DNA of 64,000 nucleotides from Cladopsammia gracilis (taxonomy: Eukaryota; Cnidaria; Anthozoa; Scleractinia; Dendrophylliidae). The stretch lies in NCBI GenBank assembly GCA_022457155.1, contig JAJGOT010000037.1, forward strand, positions 769,501 to 833,500. Reading direction: 5' to 3'. Under the pieces are notes generated by a model. That model saw nothing but the letters and a program-made list of their open reading frames with translations. It searched no databases and had not been told where the DNA came from. This document shows, one piece after another, positions 35,001-42,700 of this stretch (position 1 is the first letter of the stretch; every line of letters begins with the position of its first letter). A program made the position numbers and the translations under genes.

Positions 35001-36470
35001 CAAAAGCATCAACCCCTCAAAAAAATTGACGGGTTGGATTCCTGCCATCTTGGGGGGGGGGGGGGGGGGGGCAGAAAAAAATGAAATACCCATCACAGAT
35101 AAACAAGTGCAATTTGGCCAGAACCAGCAAACCACTGATATCTGCCTTATAGTGAGGTGTCTGCTTTATGCACCAGTCAAATTGAAGCTTCAATCCCCCC
35201 CCCCCCCCCCCCACGACCCGGGCATTTGACAAATTTTCATGCTCGGGGGTGGGGAATTTGAACCAATAGTGTCAAGTGTAACAGTATTTTTTTCATGTCC
35301 AATGGGATACGTGTCACCATTGCGGATGGTTGTTAAAGTATTTGAAGTAATTTTTATAATTTTAGCGCTTTAGAAATGTTAATTATTATTATTATTATTA
35401 TTACTATTATTATTATACAATCACAATTCACCAAAAAGTAGGCTTTCACTCATGATTCACTCCAATCAAATGAATGAATGAATGAATGAATCATCTTTAT
35501 TTAATCACAGAATCCCATTCATAAAAATGCTCTTCCAGAGAGCAGTGCAAAAATCATGCAATAAAAAAATATTAATACAACATTAAATAAATACGATCAT
35601 TAAAATTATACTAAATTACAAATGTGATATAAACGATTTCAGGCTTGTCTGACTATTCCAGAGAACCGCCCCTCTATAGTGGAAGCTAGACAACTGGAAC
35701 ATTCAGTAAAGGTGACATACAGCGAGGTGTCCGCCTTATGCACCAGTCAAATTGAAGCTTCAATATCCCCCCCAGGGCATACCCCAGGCATTTGACAATA
35801 ATTTTTTGTGCAAGGGGGGTGGGGAATTTGAACCAATAGTGTCAAGTTTAACAGTATTTTTTTCATATCTGATGGGATACACGTCATTCTTGTGGAGGGT
35901 TGTTAAGGTTTGTTGAAAAGTAAACACAATCACAATTCAACAAAACGACTGGAACATTCAATAAGGGCATCTACATTGCCACATTGAAGTGACAAGTGGG
36001 GGGGGGGGGGAGAATTTTGAATGAGCCAATCTTCAACAGTTCAAATTCCCGCGCTATGCCCTGGGGAAGATGTTGAAGCTTCAATTTGACCGGTGCATTA
36101 CAGCAAGATGTCCATCTTACAGCTAGGGGTTTCCTTTAAAGAAAATCACAAAATTTTCTTCCATGATTAAGTATGGAGCTGTGCGAAATCGTGGTGTTGA
36201 AATCTTACTTTTGTATTAAACAAGGGGAGGGTGTCAAAAATACCTTGAAACACCAGCCGTGTACTTGTCAACTCGACAGCTGGATACTGTTCATAAAAAA
36301 ATAAAATAAAAACAAGACATTTTCAAGACAAAAACAATCAGTGGTATAGCAAAAAATATCACTAGCTATTACTGCAGATATCAAACCTGTACATCTGTGA
36401 GCTCTAGTGTTAAATATAGCCTTTCTTTGCTTTGAGCCCATCGAATAATTGGTTTGAACACCGCCGCCAT
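23020..36470 (-). CDS. HACD3: HACD3: very-long-chain 3-hydroxyacyl-CoA dehydratase 3
   Basis: Twelve exons: 36470-36387, 36286-36244, 34707-34634, 32572-32506, 32428-32298, 31434-31365, 29825-29715, 28355-28228, 27144-27032, 25363-25257, 24411-24280 and 23099-23020. Phases agree at every junction, giving 379 aa (human 362). The protein removes water from 3-hydroxyacyl-CoA in the ER fatty-acid elongation cycle. Residues 1-90 form the CS (p23-like) domain special to HACD3 (starts MAAVFKPIIRWAQ; then LELTDVQ). An acidic stretch (SEKEEEEEQQARLE) follows VNFDRWQSED. The rest is the multi-pass PTPLA domain. The catalytic pair is Tyr302 and Glu309 in LYPLGILFE, seven residues apart as in the family. 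The C-terminus KTKMR fits a KxKxx ER-retrieval signal. It is divergent from CENP-A across 231 bp. Its introns carry many MITEs and a LINE end. The exon 6 donor (G|GTTTTT) is weak. Confidence 0.95.
23280..24560. repeat. LINE 3' end and poly-G-element fragments in HACD3 intron 11
   Basis: On the plus strand 23559-23698 reads WAFMVAAPRLWNGLPLEVRN and on to a stop, the classic last block of LINE reverse-transcriptase proteins. An AT-rich tail with 'tgttgttgttgtt' follows near 23985, and a second tail 'gcgctatatacattttgaat' with ATT repeats lies at about 24050-24095. Pieces at 23290-23440 and 24473-24560 (split by exon 11 at 24280-24411) resemble the poly-G-bordered family at 55660. Confidence 0.6.
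24571..25214. mobile_element. TTAA-flanked MITE, family C
   Basis: Ends GGACGTTCGCG and CGCGAACGTCC are inverted and flanked by TTAA (24567-24570, 25215-25218). It is 644 bp, has no open frame of note, and lies in HACD3 intron 10. Confidence 0.85.
25406..25779. mobile_element. TTAA-flanked MITE, family D
   Basis: Ends AGGGGAAGTATCACAGG and CCTGTAATACTTCCCCT are inverted apart from one base and flanked by TTAA (25402-25405, 25780-25783). It is 374 bp and lies in HACD3 intron 9. Confidence 0.85.
26367..26487. repeat. Short hairpin repeat
   Basis: 'ttccagaaaatatccattacct' on the left is mirrored imperfectly by 'aggtatggatgttttctgcaa' on the right, enclosing 'gaaggttattggaaattctg'-like text. 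Probably a small MITE. Confidence 0.45.
27565..27863. mobile_element. Inverted-repeat MITE with internal tandem duplication
   Basis: Ends GCCCCATTCACACCAA and TTGGTGTGAATGGGC are inverted, with further match in 'aaacatgtttaaatg' / 'catttaaacatgttt'. Inside, a unit of about 58 bp ('tatgactcaaactgcctgga...cttttagta') is present twice in tandem (about 27650-27765). Confidence 0.75.
28647..29119. mobile_element. Poly-G-bordered element with 10-bp target duplication
   Basis: It starts CCGG followed by a G run and ends with a C run and CCGG. The direct repeat gctaatgtcc flanks both ends (28637-28646, 29120-29129). Inner text 'aagtgacggggatgatcaaa' is mirrored by 'tttgatcatccccgtcactt'. It lies in HACD3 intron 7. 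Confidence 0.8.
29900..31275. mobile_element. 1.4-kb TTAA-flanked element with nested insertions (family E)
   Basis: Ends GGTGGCTCTGTTGTTATTTC and GAAATAACAACGGAGCCACC are inverted and flanked by TTAA (29896-29899, 31276-31279). Nested inside are a hairpin at 29934-30098, an inverted repeat at 30111-30588 ('tcaggcgaagctgacaagca' mirrored) and, within that, a pogo-like MITE at 30340-30510. It lies in HACD3 intron 6. No transposase frame was found. Confidence 0.85.
30340..30510. mobile_element. Pogo/Tigger-like MITE with TA flanks
   Basis: Ends CAGTGGAATCCC and GGGATTCCACTG are perfect inverted repeats flanked by TA, a terminal sequence typical of pogo/Tigger elements. It is 171 bp and nested inside a larger TTAA element. 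A larger element with related ends is at 49010-49414. Confidence 0.85.
33131..34561. mobile_element. Fold-back element with internal minisatellite
   Basis: Ends 'tccaatacacatgaactgag' and its near complement '...cagttggtgtatattgga' face each other. Repeated subterminal blocks ('agtcagtttgtgagagactt' on the left, 'tctcacaaactgacttt' on the right) occur several times on each side. The centre is the minisatellite at 33668-34165. No transposase frame. It lies in HACD3 intron 3. Confidence 0.75.
33668..34165. repeat. Minisatellite, about 110-120 bp unit, more than 4 copies
   Basis: 'gcatgcttccctgtggaaaa' then 'gcgtacttgtggcctca', '...cttttagaa...' and 'gtatacatgcatatttgtc' recurs at about 33730, 33848, 33968 and 34083, plus a partial first copy at 33668. 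Units differ by point changes and small indels. The small open frames across it are artefacts. Confidence 0.85.
35150..35915. repeat. Direct duplication of a C-run-containing block
   Basis: The block 'attgaagcttcaat' + C run + 'gcatttgaca...ggggaatttgaacc...aatagtgtcaag' + 'cagtatttttttcat' is present at about 35150-35340 and again at 35715-35915, roughly 565 bp apart. An inverted fragment of the same text is at about 36045-36100. Between the copies lie an ATT microsatellite (35376-35415) with 'agcgctttagaaatg', a LINE-like tail, and a GAAT microsatellite (35470-35490). Confidence 0.7.
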
Positions 36471-36701
36471 CTTAAAACCCTCGATGTTGATACATCAAGT
36501 ATTACTCTACTGTTGGTACAGCTGCTGACCGAGAAGAAATGCAGGCTCCTCGCTGCAAGCATCGCCAACCTCGTTCACAGGGGACGGGAAGAAGAGAGAC
36601 CCTGGGAATGAAGTTGCCCAGACGCGTGTTTTGCTGTTCGGTCGCGTCGTTCCAGCTACCGTCGAAAACGAACTGGAGATCATCAACAAATTTGCACGAT
36701 C
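36471..36701. promoter_or_regulatory. Bidirectional promoter region of HACD3 and CENP-A
   Basis: Only 231 bp separate the HACD3 start codon (36470, minus) from the CENP-A start codon (36702, plus), so both 5' UTRs and core promoters must fit here. No TATA box is seen. The HACD3 start context reads AAGATGGCGGC, matching the YY1-like motif often found at TATA-less starts. A piece at about 36580-36620 ('gggaagaagagagaccctgg') looks like a fragment of a dispersed repeat. Confidence 0.75.
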
Positions 36702-39700
36702 ATGGTTCGAACTGTAACTCATCAATCACCTAAGGGTAAAAGGAAGCCATCAGAACCACCGAAACGCAGTAAACCTTCTTCTGAAGTGATATACAGGCAC
36801 AGTGCCAGCAGTCCGGCTAAAAGTCCTAAAGCTAAAACAAAAAGACCTCGATCGTCATCCGCTAGTAAACCATCCACCAGTACCGCTAGCACTTCTCGCA
36901 GCGACCCAAAACCGAAAAGTAAGTTGGACAAGACACTCGAAACCTTTCTTAATGTCTGTTGTATGCACTATCAGCTTTTATTTTTTCTTTGTCGATAATA
37001 AAGCTTTATAAGAAGTAGAGTAACAAGTTGTTTGCCGATTTCCAACATACCTTCTCTGCATACTTGTTGAACCTAACGTGGTAATCAAGTTTTTTGCTTT
37101 AATCTACTATCTAATTTATTGTTCAAGAGAACGTTTTTTAATGAAAGGCTGTATTTATTTGTGATATGTTAATTTAATACAAAATTCTTGAATTTGCATT
37201 AAATTTTGATTCAGTCCACAACAATCCAGTTTTTTTTTTTGGCGGGAAAACATATCATGCCATTATGTTGCTTCCTTGATGCCAACATGCTTGAAATAAC
37301 TTCCGCGGTAATTTGGCCAATTTGATGTCATGTATCAGTTTGATGCTTGTCCGGGGTTGTACATAAAAATGCCATATGACAATAATTTTTATGAAGTATT
37401 TTATTATACACTTTTTTTCTAGAAAAAAGAAGATTTCGAGCAGGAACTAGAGCATTAATGGAAATTAGACACTATCAGAAAACAACCCATCTGTTACTGA
37501 GAAGGGCACCATTCATGAGATTGGTAAGCTTGATTTTCAGTCAGAACAAAAAAGACTACTTTGTTAAAACTGATCCCAGGGGGGGGGGGGGGGTACTCCC
37601 ATATATGAGCTATATAGGTATGTGTCGCTGTGAAGGGTATGGTTATCAGGCAGTTTAGTCTAGGATAGGGTGTGGTAATCAGAGATTTTTGGTCTAGAAT
37701 AGGGTATCATTTTCCGTGAAACTGATCAGTTGCGTGAACAATTTAGTCGAGACGAGGTTTACTGGCAAATGGCATTTAAAAATCGGTATGGCGGGCAGTA
37801 CGGCATTTTTACTGACCCCTGGCATCTTAGACTGTGATAGTAAACGAGTTTCTGGAAAATAGTGAGTCTGGAATAGGTCTAGGATAGGGTAGGGTTTTTT
37901 GGTGTTTAGTCTAGAATAGGGTTGCAAAATGCAGCTAAAATGGTCTAGTATAGGTTAAGGGTCTCAGAGTCCCAGCGGCACACCCCCAACCACAGATTTG
38001 CAGAGTACCCCCCCCCCCCCCAAAGAACCTGATAAACTTGTACCTTTTATTTTTAAGGGCTTAGTATTTGTGAAAATTTGATAAAATTGATAGATAAAAT
38101 TTACCATATTATATTAATGAGTAGTCTGCCAAAGTACTTACTGTGATATTCAGCAAGTTGATTAGTTAGTACTTTTATACTAAACTATGATATTCAATGA
38201 ATTATTACTTTTATTTTACACTATGGCTTTAGATTTAGATATAAAAACTTAGAAAAGTATAAAAATGGGGAATTATTACAGAACTTCCAGACAAAAAATA
38301 GAGACTGAGTGCTATTTTTTGTAACCTTAAATGATCTGCAAAAATAAGAAATACGAAGCCCACACAAAGATAATAAAAAGCATTAGTATATCCCTTTCTT
38401 CCCCACAAGAATTACAGAATTACTGTAAACACCAGTGTATAAGCTGCACTCGCAGATAAGCTGCACCCTGAGTTTTGAAGCTCACATATGTGTAGGGTTA
38501 GGCCATTCTCTACCTTTGTCAATCATGTTTGCCTTGCGCATTGCATGCTGGGACCATGTGCTTACACAGGTCGCCATCTTGAATAAAGATGTGTTGTTGT
38601 TGTTGTTAAACTATTCTGTGAATTGTACATGGTGGCAGCGGTCCTTGACCCTCAAAATGCCCGACACAGAAGCAGAATCACACCAAGAAACCTCAGGGTT
38701 GCCTTCGGGAGCACAAGAGAACGAAATTAATCCGCAACAGCCGAGTCAACTTCCACTCCCTGCGAAGTTCGATGGCGCGAACGGACCAAAACAAGCGGAG
38801 TGCTGGATGAAATGGAGCCGTCGCTTCGAACGCTACAGAATCGCTTCCGGACTCAAGAATAAACCCGAACACGAGCAAGTGAGCACCTTCCTGTATGCCA
38901 TGGGAGACTGTGCAGACGACATTCTAGCCACTCTCCGAATCGACGAAAACAAAGCTACGTACGACGAAGTTCGCACCGCCCTCAACGGTTACTTCGATGT
39001 TCGCCGCAATTTGATAGTACAAAGAGCCCGTTTTAACAAACGGCACCAGTTACTTGGTGAGTCAGTGGATGCTTTCATTCAAGATTTATACAGGCTTGCA
39101 GAAGACTGTGAGTACGGTTCTCTGAAAGACGGCCTTATTCGTGACCGCATTGTTGTGGGGGTTCTTGACGACACACTGTCAGATCGTCTTCAAGCGAAAG
39201 CGGACTTAACCCTCGAACAGGCCGTACAAATGAGTCGTCAATCTGAAGCAAGAAAGCAGAGTAGGGACCTCATTCGAGGAAATTCTGACTCTAGTTCAGC
39301 TTCCCATTCGTCTGGCGTTAATTTGGTGGAGAAGCACAAGCCTGACAAAAAATCAACAAAGGCAAACGAAACCCAACCAAAGTCCGAGAGAAAATGCATT
39401 TGGTGCGGTCGACAGCAGCACAGACGGGAATTATGCCCTGCAAAAGATGTAACCTGCAACAACTGCCATAAACAAGGTCACTTTCACACTGTTTGTCTCT
39501 CTAGAAAGCAGCCGGCGAAGCGAACGACTGTTAACGAAGTTACAGATCCCGAAGAAGTCAACGTTCCCTTCCTCGGTGAAGTCTATAATGGTAAAGGAGA
39601 CTTCTGGACTGCCGTTGTCAAGGTGGGTGGCCACGACACACGCTTCAAATTGGATACCGGAGCGGCAGTTTCCATTGTCAGTGACAGGGAACCATGGCTT

Positions 39701-42700
39701 AAAGACAAGCAGTTATCAAATACCCAGCAGATCTTAAGAGGTCCAGGCGGCACCATTCTCTCAGTCATTGGCACCTTTAACGCCTCGTTGGAGTGCAAAG
39801 GTCACAAGATAACCGAACCAGTCTATGTTCTCAAGGATCAGCTGTATTCCCTCCTCAGTAAGAAAGCTTGTGTTGACCTGGGTTTGATTGCTCGTATCGG
39901 AGAGGTGGTTACTCAGCCTGCTGATTTCAAAGAAGAATTCCCTCAACTCTTCACAGGCCTGGGAAAACTGAAAACCGAATACCGAATCAAGCTCAATCCA
40001 GAAGTCGAGCCAGCGTGTCTCTACACTCCAAGGAGGATCCCACATCCATTGCTACCCAAAGTAAAGAATGAAATTGACTCAATGTTACGACAAGGGGTCA
40101 TTTCCCCAGTCACTGCCCCCACAGAGTGGTGCTCTGGTATTGTTCCTGTACTAAAAGCCAATGGCCGAGTGCGGATCTGTGTAGACTTAACGCCCCTGAA
40201 CAAGGCCGTCAAACGTGAAATTCATCCCATGGGCTCAGTTGATGAAAGCCTTGCCATGCTAGGAGAAAGTAGAGTGTTCACAAAACTAGATGCTAACAGT
40301 GGGTTTTGGCAAATCCCTTTGGATGAAGATTCAAAGCTACTAACAACTTTCATCACGCCATTCGGCCGCTACTGCTTTAACAGATTGCCCTTTGGAATCA
40401 GTTCTGCGCCCGAGATATTCCAGCGGACCATGTCAGCTATCCTGGAGGGTCTTGACGGGGTGATATGCCGGATGGATGACATCCTCATCCATGGTAGGAA
40501 TCAAATGGAACATGACGTACGTGTCCGGGCTGTTCTGTTCCGTCTCCAAGAAGCTGGCCTGACACTGAACGTACAGAAGTGCGAGTTCTCTCAAGGAAGA
40601 ATCAGGTTCCTGGGGCACATTGTTGATGCTCAAGGAGTTCATGCCGATCCAGATAAAACAAAAGCCATTGCCCAGTTCCCAGCCCCGTCTAATACAACTG
40701 AGCTGCAGAGGTTCATGGGGATGGTAAACCAGTTGGGCAAGTTCATTCCAGGACTGGCTGACCTAAATGAACCCTTGCGCCAACTGCTTCGCAAGGAAAC
40801 TACATGGTACTGGGGAGAGGCTCAGCAAACGGCCTTTCAGCGAGTTAAAGAGATCCTTGTATCACCCGAAGTCCTTGCACACTATGACCCTCGTCGTCAA
40901 ACATTCATTGCAGCGGATGCCTCATCAACTGGGCTTGGAGCAGTTCTCCTTCAGGCTCAAGACAATGGACAGCGCCGTCCCATCTGCTACATCTCAAGAT
41001 CCCTCACTGATGCTGAAAAGAACTATGCCGTTGTCGAGAAAGAGGCTCTTGCCTCAGTCTGGGCATGTGAACGCCTTGAAGAATATGTGCTTGGACTCAG
41101 CTTCACTTTAGAAACAGATCACAAGCCCCTTGTACCCCTTCTGACCACAACTGCACTATCTAAGATGCCACCCCGGATACTACGCTTCCGTCTCAGGATG
41201 ATGAGGTACAACCCTGACGTCCTCCACGTCCCTGGAAAACGTCAAATTTCTGCTGATGCACTCTCACGTGCCCCTTCATGTACCCCAGAAGCTTCGGACA
41301 TCCAGTTTATTGAAGAAGTTGAAACCTTTGCCAGCTGCGCAACGGGCAGTCTTCCTGCCAGTGCCCAACGTCTTCAGGAGATCAGAAATGCCCAGAAAAG
41401 TGATGAGGAATGTACACAAGTCAGAAGATTTTGTCAAGAGGGATGGCCACTGTACATGCCACAACAGCCTTTACTCCGTCCATACTGGGAACACAGAGCC
41501 CACCTGGCAGTCGTTGATGATCTCCTCCTCTATGATGAACGCATTGTAATCCCACGAGTTCTTAGACTGGAAGTCCTAGATTGCATCCATCGTGGCCATC
41601 TTGGCATTAACAAATGTCGTGCCAGAGCTCGTATGTCAGTTTGGTGGCCAGGGCTATCCGGAGCAATCGAAGACCTGATCAAATCGTGCTTCACATGTGC
41701 AAAGGAACTACCAGAACCTAAGGAACCCTTGATGCCTTCCTCTTTCCCTAGTCGTCCTTGGGAGAGAGTAAGCATGGATCTGTTTGATCATGGGGGACGA
41801 ACATACCTCATCACAGTTGATTACTACTCAAGATGGATTGAAATCAAGCATCTCAAAACACAAACTGCAGAGAGTGTGGTCACAGCATCCAAAGAGCTAT
41901 ATGCAACCCATGGAATACCAGACATAGTGATTTCAGATAATGGGCCATGCTTTAGTGCAGAATCCTTCCAAGAATTCGCTGCCAGTTATGGGTTTGTCCA
42001 CCTTACCAGCTCACCCAGATACCCTCAAGCCAATGGAGAGGTCGAAAGGGCTGTAAGGACTGCCAAGGGACTGTTAAAGAAGAATGAAGACCCCTACCTT
42101 GCGCTGCTCACCTACAGATCCACTCCCTTGCAAAATGGCCTCTCACCTAGTGAGCTGTTAATGGGGAGAAGACTGCGAACCCAGCTCCCTGTACTCCCTG
42201 GTACCTTGGTTCCCAGAAATCTACTCAGAGAGCGTGAAGAAGTTGCGAAGAAAGAAGAGATTTACAGATCTAACCAGAAGAAAAACTTTGACTACCGGCA
42301 TCAAGTACAGGAACTTCCGGATTTGACAACCGGTGAATCAGTATGGATCAGAGATCAAGATAGACTAGGGAAAGTACAAGGACATACCCAGCATCCCCGG
42401 TCCTACCTCATTGAAACAGAGAAAGGCACAGTACGTCGTAACAGATCTGCCCTTGTCAAAACTGGAAGCCAATCTACCCCTGTCATCGCAGATAACCAAG
42501 CCACCCTCACTAGCTCTGCCAGTGATCTACCTGTTCATGACTCGGAAGGACATTCAGCAGGTGCATTTCACTTCCCCGGTGTTACCTCAGAAGCTTGCCA
42601 AAAGCAGCCTGTTTGCAGAGAATCAGCACTGACTCAAACACGTTCTGGAAGGATAGTCAGACCTCCTAACCGGTTGGACTTGTAGTTTACTATGGACGCT

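Noticed and set aside
38435..38656. Longer 1416-codon start of gag-pol upstream of the LTR
   Set aside because: The first 74 codons cover the flank, the LTR and the primer site; the ATG at 38657 is the first one inside the element.
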